From Pseudomonadota bacterium (lineage in GTDB: Bacteria; Pseudomonadota; Alphaproteobacteria; Acetobacterales; Acetobacteraceae): a stretch of DNA of 27,504 nt. Below, in pieces: positions 1 to 7,117 of the stretch (positions are counted from its first letter, which is position 1; every line of letters begins with the position of its first letter). Both the position numbers and the translations under genes were made by a program. Where the stretch lies: NCBI GenBank assembly GCA_023424475.1, contig JAFADX010000360.1, positions 1 to 27,504 on the forward strand. The letters run 5' to 3'. A model generated the notes under the pieces. That model ran no database searches and was not told the origin of the DNA. It saw only the letters and a list, made by a program, of their open reading frames with translations.

Positions 1-326
1 ATCCCGCAGAAGGCCCGCACCTGGCCGACCTTTGCCCTGGCGCGGGCGCGGTGGCGCGTCTCTGGCAGTCCGTTCTCTGGCAGATGCTGCGCTATCTCGG
101 CTGCCTGTCTCTGCGCGCCAGTACGGCGCTACGAAATCCAAGATGGTCTTTGGCGAAATATCCCGAGCGTAGGTGTCGGGGAGCGGCTGATCATCGCCGC
201 GAGCTGAGCAGTCAGGCGACGCGGGCGTGAGAGCTGCCGCCTTGGGGATGCTGAGAGAGGGTGGGCCGTCGGCGCAGCGTGGCGATGACGATGCGCCCGG
301 CGGCGCTGCTGGCAGCGCTGCGGTGC
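1..326. other. Left edge, no gene recognised
   Basis: I read all frames here and found no recognisable protein. Short open frames run in from the window edge on the plus strand, the longest to about 230, but none shows a motif. This is the region downstream of the recombinase gene. I saw no clear stem-loop with a T-run that would serve as its terminator. Confidence 0.4.
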
Positions 327-2105
327 TCAGTCGAACCCGAGGCGGGCGCGTTGCTCGGTCCAGTCGATCGGCAGGCGGGTGTCCTGCAGCAGCCGGTTGG
401 CGGTGAGCTCGACCGGCTGGCGCTCCTCGAGGATTGCCACCACGATGTCCGGCGCGAGGTAGGCGAGCCGCGCCAGCCGGGTGACCCAGGATGGGGTCAC
501 ACCCTCCCGCGCGGCGAAGTCGTCGGTGCTGACACCATCATCCATGATCAGCCGATCGCGCAGCGCCTGGGCACGCGCGATGAGGCGGATCAGCGCTGGA
601 TCGGATCGTGTCGGCTGCTGCTCGCCATTCACCACCAGCGCCATCTCGATCCCGGCTCGGCGCAGCCGGGCCGGGACGGTGATGACATGGGGTGGCATCG
701 GTCTAGTGGTCTCCGCAGCAGCCTCCGAGATGGCTTCGATTCGGGGCGACGCTACCTCGCCGCGCAGCACCGCCGGCAGGTCATGCAGGTTGAGATGCAG
801 CTCAACCTGCTCAGGGTGGACGACGACCCTTGGCAGCAACCGCAGCAGCATCTCCCGCATTTCGGTCGGTAGGATGCTGTCCCACCGCTGGGTGAGGCGC
901 TCCGCCCGGCCGAGCAGGTGCTGGACCTGACCCGCACCATCCGGCCCCGTGATGATGGTGCTGAGCAGCGGCAGCAACTCCTGCGGCGAGGCCAGCAGGC
1001 GCTGCAGGGAGGTCGTCACCAGCCCCTCGATGTCGTCCGCCGGGATGCGGCGGGCGAGGGTCTCCCGGCTGACCCGGCCCCGCCGCCCGGTGATCAGCGC
1101 CTGGCTGACATAGTAGCGGTAGCGCTTGCCGCCCTTGCTGGCATGCGACGGCGACAGCCGGTCCCCCGCCGCATCGTAGAGCAGCCCCGCCAGCAGGCTC
1201 GGCACCTTGGCCGGTTTGCCGATGCGGCGCTCATGCCGGTTGCCGGCCAGGTGTGCCTGCACCGCCTCCCACAGCTCCGCATCGATGATCGCCTGATGCT
1301 CGCCCGGATAGGTCGCACTACGATGGACCACCACGCCGCGATAGAGGGGGTTCTGCAGCAGGGTGTAGAGGGCGCCGCGGGCGAGGGTTGTACCCCCGGT
1401 CCTGCTCGGGTCGGGTTGGTCAGCTTGGCCGGTTTGCCCGGCGTGGTTTGGCCGCACCTTGCTGCGGACGCCCTCGGCGGCGAGCCGGGCCTGCAGGGCG
1501 TGTACGGTGCCGAGCGCGAGATAGGTGCGGAAGATGTGCCGGACCGCCCCGGCCTCGGCCGGGTTGATGACCAGCTTGCGGTCCTGGACGTCGTAGCCGA
1601 GGGGGACAACGCCGCCCATCCACATGCCCTTGCGTTTGGAGGCGGCGATCTTGTCGCGGATGCGCTCGCCGGTGACCTCGCGCTCGAACTGGGCGAAGGA
1701 GAGCAGCATGTTCAGCGTCAGCCGGCCCATGCTGGTGGTGGTGTTGAACTGCTGGGTGACGGAGACGAAGGAGGCGCCATGGGCGCCGAAGACGTCGACG
1801 ATCTTGGCGAAGTCGGCGAGCGAGCGGGTGAGGCGATCGACCTTGTAGACCACGACGAGGTCGACCTGGCCGGCGCGGATATCGGCGAGCAGGCGCTGCA
1901 GGGCGGGACGGTCCAGGGTGCCGCCGGACAGGCCGCCATCGTCATAGGCAGTGCGGACCAGGGTCCAGCCTTCGTGGCGCTGGCTGGTGATGTAGGCCTC
2001 GCAGGCCTCGCGCTGGGCGTCGAGGGAGTTGAAGCTCTGCTCGAGGCCCTCCTCGGAGGATTTGCGGGTGTAGATGGCGCAGCGGCGCCGGCCGGTGTTG
2101 GTCAT
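327..2105 (-). CDS. Large serine recombinase (resolvase/invertase family)
   Basis: Predicted site-specific DNA recombinase of 592 residues, acting through a serine-DNA intermediate. The N-terminal resolvase domain (about 8-155) carries Y12-x-R14-x-S16, with S16 the likely nucleophile, and the family's LDAQREAC and YKVDRLTRS segments. A recombinase domain follows (GVVPLGYDV through NPLYRGVVVH, about 180-300). Next is a region in the zinc-ribbon position (LLAGLLYDAAGDRLSPSHA) that lacks the usual cysteines. The C-terminus has a helix-turn-helix-like segment with VTRLARLAYLAPDIV. The frame stays open up to 2252, but I chose the ATG at 2105 because residues before it look non-coding and overlap DUF2924; no good Shine-Dalgarno precedes it. 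It ends a DUF3489-DUF2924-recombinase set that commonly travels together. It could be a prophage or element integrase; no attachment site is visible. Confidence 0.9.
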   Translation of the reverse strand: MTNTGRRRCAIYTRKSSEEGLEQSFNSLDAQREACEAYITSQRHEGWTLVRTAYDDGGLSGGTLDRPALQRLLADIRAGQVDLVVVYKVDRLTRSLADFAKIVDVFGAHGASFVSVTQQFNTTTSMGRLTLNMLLSFAQFEREVTGERIRDKIAASKRKGMWMGGVVPLGYDVQDRKLVINPAEAGAVRHIFRTYLALGTVHALQARLAAEGVRSKVRPNHAGQTGQADQPDPSRTGGTTLARGALYTLLQNPLYRGVVVHRSATYPGEHQAIIDAELWEAVQAHLAGNRHERRIGKPAKVPSLLAGLLYDAAGDRLSPSHASKGGKRYRYYVSQALITGRRGRVSRETLARRIPADDIEGLVTTSLQRLLASPQELLPLLSTIITGPDGAGQVQHLLGRAERLTQRWDSILPTEMREMLLRLLPRVVVHPEQVELHLNLHDLPAVLRGEVASPRIEAISEAAAETTRPMPPHVITVPARLRRAGIEMALVVNGEQQPTRSDPALIRLIARAQALRDRLIMDDGVSTDDFAAREGVTPSWVTRLARLAYLAPDIVVAILEERQPVELTANRLLQDTRLPIDWTEQRARLGFD

Positions 2106-2190
2106 GGTCGGATCGTGCCGCGGCCGGCGTGATCCCGCGGATCCGACCGAACCCCCGATCTCACCGCCCCCGGCAACGCCGGCAGGGGTG

Positions 2191-2715
2191 CTACGGCGCT
2201 GTCGCATCGGTCGCCTCCGCGACGTCCACCGACTCCACGGCATCTCGTCCAACCGAACGCCGCGCCGCCCGTTGCAGGCCGAAGAAGCGGGGGCCGGACC
2301 AATGGGTGCCGGTGATGACGCGGGCGATCTCGGTCAGCGAGGCGTAGCGGCGGCCCTGGTAGTCGAAGCCGCCGTCGCGCACGAGCACGGTGTGGGTCTG
2401 GCCGTGCCAGTCGCGCAGCAGGGTGGCGCCGGGTTTCAGGCGGGGTGGCGAGGCCACAGCAAGGCTGACACCGGCGGCGTCATCACCGCTACTGGCGATG
2501 CTCATAAGTCGGCGGCGCAGGGCAGCAGGGAGGCCGCCGAGGGCGGCCTCCTGGAGTGTGTAGCCGATGCCACGGCGCAGCATGTCGGGGCTGAGGCGGG
2601 TCGACGGTGGAGCGCCGTGCAGGCGCTCCCATTCGGTCCGCAGGTCCCCGGTGCTGAGGTCGGGCAGAGCAGCGAGGGCGGCGGCGAGGTCACCGCGGCC
2701 ACCATGCCGGCTCAC
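2191..2715 (-). CDS. DUF2924 domain protein
   Basis: A 174-residue protein matching the DUF2924 pattern: LPDLSTGDLRTEWERLHG, then RLSPDMLRRGIGYTLQEAALGGL, then a region ending FFGLQR. The family has no established reaction; members sit next to large serine recombinases in proteobacterial mobile regions, so an accessory role in recombination or DNA binding is an inference. The start is a GTG at 2715 whose last two bases lie inside the stop of the upstream DUF3489 gene (GTGA overlap), which implies translational coupling. The recombinase follows after 85 bases. Confidence 0.85.
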   Translation of the reverse strand: MSRHGGRGDLAAALAALPDLSTGDLRTEWERLHGAPPSTRLSPDMLRRGIGYTLQEAALGGLPAALRRRLMSIASSGDDAAGVSLAVASPPRLKPGATLLRDWHGQTHTVLVRDGGFDYQGRRYASLTEIARVITGTHWSGPRFFGLQRAARRSVGRDAVESVDVAEATDATAP

Positions 2716-3437
2716 GGCTGAGCGCCGGCATCAGCGGCGTCGCCGGCGGGCGCGGCATCGGAGAATGCAGGTGTTGCATTGGAGGATGCCGGCGATGCGA
2801 GATGGTAGGCCTTGCGGTCGGCGGTGAGGATCAGGTTGACGGCGTGGCCGCGCCGGCGCAGGCGCGTCAGGGCGGCGCGGGTGGTGTGGGGCAGCCAGCC
2901 GGTCAGGGTGATGAGTTCACTGAGGGTAGCACCCTGGGGCGCGCCGATGGCGGCGAAGATCTGGCCGAGCTTGCCCGAGGGCGGGGTGCGGCGGGAATCA
3001 TTCGCCGCGGGCGACGCGCATTCCGTCTCCCGTTCGGTCTGCACCGCCGATAGGGCAGGCTGCGTCTCTGCGGCGGGTGCTTTGCTTGTTTCGGTATCGG
3101 CCTTCGCGGCGTCCACATTGGTGCTGGACAGGCCGGCGGCCGTCAGGCGGAGGGTGAAGCGGCGGCCCTTGGCGTCGGTCCGCCAGGCAGCAGCAGCGTC
3201 GCGGCAGGAGGCCTCGGCGATCAGGCGGCGCTCGAGCAGGCCCGCGAGGAGACGCTGCGGCACCGCCCCGCGCTGCGGGATGCCGGTGGGCAGCGGCAGC
3301 ACCGCGTGGTCCGCCCGTGCGGCGGCGGTCAGTAGGACCTGGCGTTGTGCTGCGGTCAGGGGCTTGCCGGCGGATGCGGGCGCGGCGGGGGTGACCGACA
3401 AGCGGCGGCGCGATGGGGAGATGGTGGATTTCGGCAT
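2712..3437 (-). CDS. DUF3489 domain protein
   Basis: A 241-residue protein. The C-terminal part (about 150-220) fits DUF3489, a winged-helix-like domain: KLGQIFAAIGAPQGATLSEL, then TGWLPHTTRAALTRLRRRG and YHLA. The N-terminal half, from about residue 20, has TAAQRQVLLTAAARADHAVLPLP, a segment often seen in this group, and a basic Ala/Thr-rich linker. It heads the minus-strand trio and probably binds DNA, though no function is established for the family. The start is the ATG at 3437. A fragment of a second DUF3489 gene lies at the other end of the window (26541-26655). Confidence 0.85.
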   Translation of the reverse strand: MPKSTISPSRRRLSVTPAAPASAGKPLTAAQRQVLLTAAARADHAVLPLPTGIPQRGAVPQRLLAGLLERRLIAEASCRDAAAAWRTDAKGRRFTLRLTAAGLSSTNVDAAKADTETSKAPAAETQPALSAVQTERETECASPAANDSRRTPPSGKLGQIFAAIGAPQGATLSELITLTGWLPHTTRAALTRLRRRGHAVNLILTADRKAYHLASPASSNATPAFSDAAPAGDAADAGAQP

Positions 3438-3769
3438 GGTGGCTGGTTTCCGTCGGCGCTGCCCGATGCAGCGCCTCCCACCACCGAATGCCCGTCAGAT
3501 CCGGGCTGTTTGCGCCGCGTCAGCCCTGGCCGCGCCGCGTGCCGACAGCAATGCTTGCACGGCTGCGGAAGTCCACTCGGAAAGCAGGATGGTTTCGCGA
3601 TGATATCCCGCTGCCCCACACTTCAGCGCAGCACGGCTCGTGTGATTGGCGGGAAGTGGCCGGAAGCGGCATTTCAGCTTTCGGGCTCAGTGCGAGCAAA
3701 GCTGACGTCGGAGCACGAGTTGCGGCCCCTGCGATGTCAACACAGTTCCTAGTGGTTACCGCGGAACGA
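3438..3769. other. Intergenic, no gene recognised
   Basis: The 332 bases between the upstream end of the DUF3489 operon and the end of the HEPN-like gene. Open frames here are short and resemble no family I know. The stretch presumably carries the promoter of the recombinase operon, but I could not pick out convincing -35/-10 boxes. It separates two gene sets of different type, so it may contain a boundary between insertions. Confidence 0.4.
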
Positions 3770-4732
3770 TCAGGGGGCGGCGACTAGTTTTCGAGTCACC
3801 GCGTGCAGCAGGCTGGCCAGATCCATGAGCAGCTTATCCTCCTCGGCGCTGGAGTAGGGGGAGACTAGGCTGCCGTGCATCACTTGGTTGCGTAGCTTGT
3901 CCCATGCCTTGAACTGATCCGAGGTGACGTCGCCGGCATCGCGCATGTCTCTGAGCGCCTGGATCGCCGAGGTTTCTAACGTCCGGCGTGCCGCGCCTTT
4001 CGCGACGTTCTTGAGCTGCACGTTGGTTCCGTCCCAGGCGTCGATGTATCCACAGAAGTCCACAACCGCCGTCGGGTCCGAACCCGCCCTCGGCGTGCCG
4101 CGCGGGACCAGCAGGAGCGCCACGCCTTCGACGGCGCTAGCGTAGGTCAGAGCCCATATCCAGCGGGAGGCGTGAGCCGCCTGGACGACCTCGTGGTAGA
4201 GCTGCGTGACCTTGTTCGGCTCGAAGTTGCGATTACCGAGCGCGTCACGCGAATCCGCGACGTAGCGTAGAAGCGCCGCATACGCGCCCCAGAAGCCGGA
4301 GGCGTTGGTCAGCGCGTCGTCGCCGTTCCAGAGACCCGCCGCATCGGACAGCGGGTTCCATTTGTTGGTCGGCCTGATCGACACCATGGTCCGCTCGCTT
4401 TGGCCGCGAGCGACTATTCGCGGATAGGCGAGCTGACCGAACATTATCCGCAACGGCTCGGCGAGCCAGTTCTCGGTGTAGGTGAGCGGCAGCGTTTCGG
4501 TCGCGGGCGCGGTAATCGTCAGGAGGTCGGCCCGATCGTAGAGCCGGAAGACGATCTCCCCGCCTCCGAGCGCCATCCGGTGTTCGGAGTGGCCCGCCGC
4601 GGCGACGGGCTCTGGAAACATGCGGCGGAGAATGATCCGGGATCGATGCTGAGGGGGGAGCCGGAACAAGACCTCGGTCTCAGGCGCTGCGCGCGCCTCG
4701 TCGAAGACCCAGATCCTCTCCGACCGAGCCAC
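3770..4732 (-). CDS. Unrecognised protein with C-terminal HEPN-like motif
   Basis: Function unknown. The last third is helical and contains KAWDKLRNQVMHGSL, an R-x4-H arrangement (R281 and H286 counted from the GTG at 4732) like the catalytic motif of HEPN ribonucleases; the motif is short, so this is suggestive only. The N-terminal part (about 10-150) has a beta-rich look with no known motif. The frame stays open to an ATG at 4816, but the segment above about 4710 is simply the out-of-frame reading of the HAD domain of the preceding gene. The true N-terminus is therefore probably missing, and the GTG at 4732 is a guess with no Shine-Dalgarno. It is the last gene of the minus-strand array headed by the XRE/ImmA pair. 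Confidence 0.6.
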   Translation of the reverse strand: MARSERIWVFDEARAAPETEVLFRLPPQHRSRIILRRMFPEPVAAAGHSEHRMALGGGEIVFRLYDRADLLTITAPATETLPLTYTENWLAEPLRIMFGQLAYPRIVARGQSERTMVSIRPTNKWNPLSDAAGLWNGDDALTNASGFWGAYAALLRYVADSRDALGNRNFEPNKVTQLYHEVVQAAHASRWIWALTYASAVEGVALLLVPRGTPRAGSDPTAVVDFCGYIDAWDGTNVQLKNVAKGAARRTLETSAIQALRDMRDAGDVTSDQFKAWDKLRNQVMHGSLVSPYSSAEEDKLLMDLASLLHAVTRKLVAAP

Positions 4733-6032
4733 CGCGACCGGTCGCGATGCCGAGCTTGAGGCCAGCCCGGTATAGGCGGACGAGCTCTTTGATGATCGCA
4801 TTGTCGGGCAGTGCAAATCGGTTGTCCGTCGCTACGAGGGTCCCGTCGTAGTCGAACACGGCGCCGCCAACGTCCGCCGCCGCGAGCGCCCGTAGCCGTT
4901 CCAGGCCGATCGCGGCGAGGCTCGGCTCGTCCGGAGGCAAGGCGTCGGCTTTGGCTATCGCGGACCGCTTGTGCCGGACGCGCGTCGGCAGTTCCCCAGC
5001 TAGCTTCTCGAGCGAGCGGTCGTCATAGATCGCTCGGCCGAAGTCGCCTATCCCTGGCTTGCCGGGATCGACGCCTACCGCCTCACCGATCGCTTCGATC
5101 ACCCCGAGGCCGTCGATGATGCCGAGGACGTTCTCAAGCCGTCCGCAGCGGCCATAGTCCATGCTGGTGTGCCGGAGATTGTTCGGCAGCATGTCCCTGA
5201 TCGCCGACCATGCCGGACGGGAGTCCGTTCCGGTCAGCGCGAGGATGACGGACTGGTCCGTTCGGTGGTGGAGCCAAGCGTGGCGCCCGTGCGCCAGGTT
5301 GCGGAAGTCGGTCGTCTGCACGGGGCAGAGCGACGCTTCCCACAGAGAGGTGTCGAGCAGGGAGGCCACGGGCTTCAGGAGCGGATCGCTCGACACGATG
5401 AGCGTATCGGTGGAGCGAAGGCTACGCCACGCCTCGGCCAGCCGCTCCCGCCGGGCCCGGTCGCTCGAGGAGGTCAGCCGTGCCGCGATGGCTTCCAGTG
5501 GTTCCGTCGATCCGACGGGCTCCCGCGAGGCGGCCGTGCTGGCCAACAGCAATCCGACCACCATCGAAAGCAGCGAGTGGGTAGCTAGATAGCCGTCCTT
5601 GACGTCGGCGACCGGTAGAACGTGGACAAAGCCGCCGATCCTGCGCACCTCGGCAGCGGCTTGGCCGTCCCCGTTGCGCGTGATCAGGTTCAGGTCCGTG
5701 CAGCCACGGTCGGCCGCAGCCCTAGCCGCCGCGATTGCATCCGGGTTGTTCGCGCCAGCGCTGAACAGCCACACCTGTGCGTCCTTGAGCGAGTAGTGGT
5801 CACTCACCACAGTCATCGGTGTGGCGACCGAGGTGGGGCCGAGCCCCAGGGTGTCGCGACACCGCGCGAGGAACTCGGCCGCGACCAGGGAGCCGCCGGA
5901 ACCTATCGCGAGGGCGAAGCGGCCAGATGCTCGCGTGAGGGACGTCGCGATCGCGATAGGATCAAAAGCGGCGACGAGTTCGAGGGTGGCCGGCAGCTCG
6001 TCCAGCTTCGTGCTGAACCTCGGTGTCCTCAT
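4680..6032 (-). CDS. SIS-HAD protein, truncated in the HAD domain
   Basis: A 450-residue protein. Residues about 25-190 form a sugar isomerase (SIS) domain with GSGGS at 44-48 and SAGANNPD at 91-98. A second SIS-like half follows (about 235-345), including TTDFRNLAHGRHAWL. At 393 begins a HAD phosphatase domain: FDYDGTL (D394, D396) and IATGRGGS (T431). The protein then stops 19 residues after that threonine, so HAD motifs III (Lys) and IV (acidic GD..ND type) are absent. This phosphatase half cannot be active as read. The last ten or so residues (GLRRGARSA) are out-of-frame reading of the downstream gene. The start at 6032 overlaps the stop of the upstream gene (ATGA). The frame opens further upstream, but that reads through the neighbour. 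Known SIS domains bind phosphosugars; the role here is unknown. Confidence 0.8.
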   Translation of the reverse strand: MRTPRFSTKLDELPATLELVAAFDPIAIATSLTRASGRFALAIGSGGSLVAAEFLARCRDTLGLGPTSVATPMTVVSDHYSLKDAQVWLFSAGANNPDAIAAARAAADRGCTDLNLITRNGDGQAAAEVRRIGGFVHVLPVADVKDGYLATHSLLSMVVGLLLASTAASREPVGSTEPLEAIAARLTSSSDRARRERLAEAWRSLRSTDTLIVSSDPLLKPVASLLDTSLWEASLCPVQTTDFRNLAHGRHAWLHHRTDQSVILALTGTDSRPAWSAIRDMLPNNLRHTSMDYGRCGRLENVLGIIDGLGVIEAIGEAVGVDPGKPGIGDFGRAIYDDRSLEKLAGELPTRVRHKRSAIAKADALPPDEPSLAAIGLERLRALAAADVGGAVFDYDGTLVATDNRFALPDNAIIKELVRLYRAGLKLGIATGRGGSVGEDLGLRRGARSA

Positions 6033-7117
6033 TTGGCGGCGTAGCCGTGATAGAGAGGGCCCGACAGCACGAGGTGCACCATCATGTCGGGCGGATCGCT
6101 GGAGGATGAGAGTGCGGCGCTGAAGTCGTAGCTCTCGGTCTCGACGTATTGCACGGACATGCCGTGCTCGATGGCCGCCATCATCGCCCCGGCCGCCAGG
6201 ACCTTGCTGCCCAGCGGCGAGAGGACCATGCGCGGTTCGTAGGTCTGCTCCATCGTGCGGTCGAAACGCTTTTTCAGCGTCGACAGCGTGCGGTAGCAGT
6301 CCAGCGGGTTCTTCTCGGACGCATATAGGATGTCCCGGGGATCGATCTCCCATTCGTCGACCAGCTCCGTCTGGTATTCCGTCAGGAGGTCGTCGGCGCG
6401 CCTAGGATTCCGCGCGGGAAAAGGGAGGACGGGGCAGATTTTGTACCAGTTCCCCGTCGACGCGCCGATCTGGGTGAGCGTCGCACCTCTGCCGTGCGCC
6501 AGCTGGGGGATCCAGATCTGCGCGACTTCGAGAGGGCTCATCCCGACGTCCGGGGCAAACCCCTTCACAGGACTGATGCGGCTGGAAGGCACGCTCGATA
6601 TCCGATCGTCCAATTCCGGATTCGATACGATCATCAGATGGAAGGCTCGGCCGCTCTCGCTCTCGCAGTCCTCGAGCAGCAGCTTAGCAGCGGGGAACCC
6701 GATGCCGATTGAAAGGGCGCTTAGGTCGAGGATGACGTCGGTGACGTCGGGTGCGATCGGGTTCGCGATCATCTCGGCGACGAGCCTCGCGCCGCCGACG
6801 GGGGCCCCGTCGTCCGCGAATACTGCCAGGCTGAACACCTTGGATTCGGGGACGATCTTTTTGAGGGCGGCTTCGTTGGCGTCCGCCCGCTTCACGAGTT
6901 CATCGGTGGCGCCAGGCCTCTCCTCGCGGATGTAGTATGCAGAGAGCCTGTCGCCGAGGACGTCGGCCAGCATCTGCGACACGCGCTGGGAGCGGGGATC
7001 GAAGCCCGCCGCTGCCACGAGCAGCACCTTCCGGCCGGCGTCGGCGAAATACTCGCCGACGAACACGGGCACGTCTTCGTCGAAGTTGGTGATGCAGTTG
7101 GACCAGTGTTCACGCAT
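6029..7117 (-). CDS. Unrecognised 362-residue Rossmann-like protein
   Basis: I do not recognise this family with confidence. The layout suggests alternating strands and helices: GRKVLLVAAAGFDPRS (about 28-43), KVFSLAVFADDGAP (about 93-106), then DVILDLSALSIGIGFPAAKLL (about 125-145), which looks like a buried strand followed by a helix. C-terminal segments include PRMVLSPLGSKVLAAGAMMAA and VQYVETESYDF. No signal peptide or membrane segment is evident, so it is probably cytoplasmic. Its ATG sits inside the end of the ATPase gene (8-base overlap) and its stop overlaps the SIS-HAD start by four bases. The three products are therefore probably made in fixed ratio and act together. Confidence 0.8.
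   Translation of the reverse strand: MREHWSNCITNFDEDVPVFVGEYFADAGRKVLLVAAAGFDPRSQRVSQMLADVLGDRLSAYYIREERPGATDELVKRADANEAALKKIVPESKVFSLAVFADDGAPVGGARLVAEMIANPIAPDVTDVILDLSALSIGIGFPAAKLLLEDCESESGRAFHLMIVSNPELDDRISSVPSSRISPVKGFAPDVGMSPLEVAQIWIPQLAHGRGATLTQIGASTGNWYKICPVLPFPARNPRRADDLLTEYQTELVDEWEIDPRDILYASEKNPLDCYRTLSTLKKRFDRTMEQTYEPRMVLSPLGSKVLAAGAMMAAIEHGMSVQYVETESYDFSAALSSSSDPPDMMVHLVLSGPLYHGYAAK

Noticed and set aside
918..2132. Long plus-strand open frame opposite the recombinase gene
   Set aside because: It is the antisense reading of the recombinase; its composition is Gly/Ala/Asp-rich with no motif, while the minus strand has clear recombinase domains.
4733..4816. N-terminal 28 residues of the HEPN-like frame from the ATG at 4816
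   Set aside because: They are Ser/Ala-rich out-of-frame reading of the HAD domain and show no protein-like pattern.
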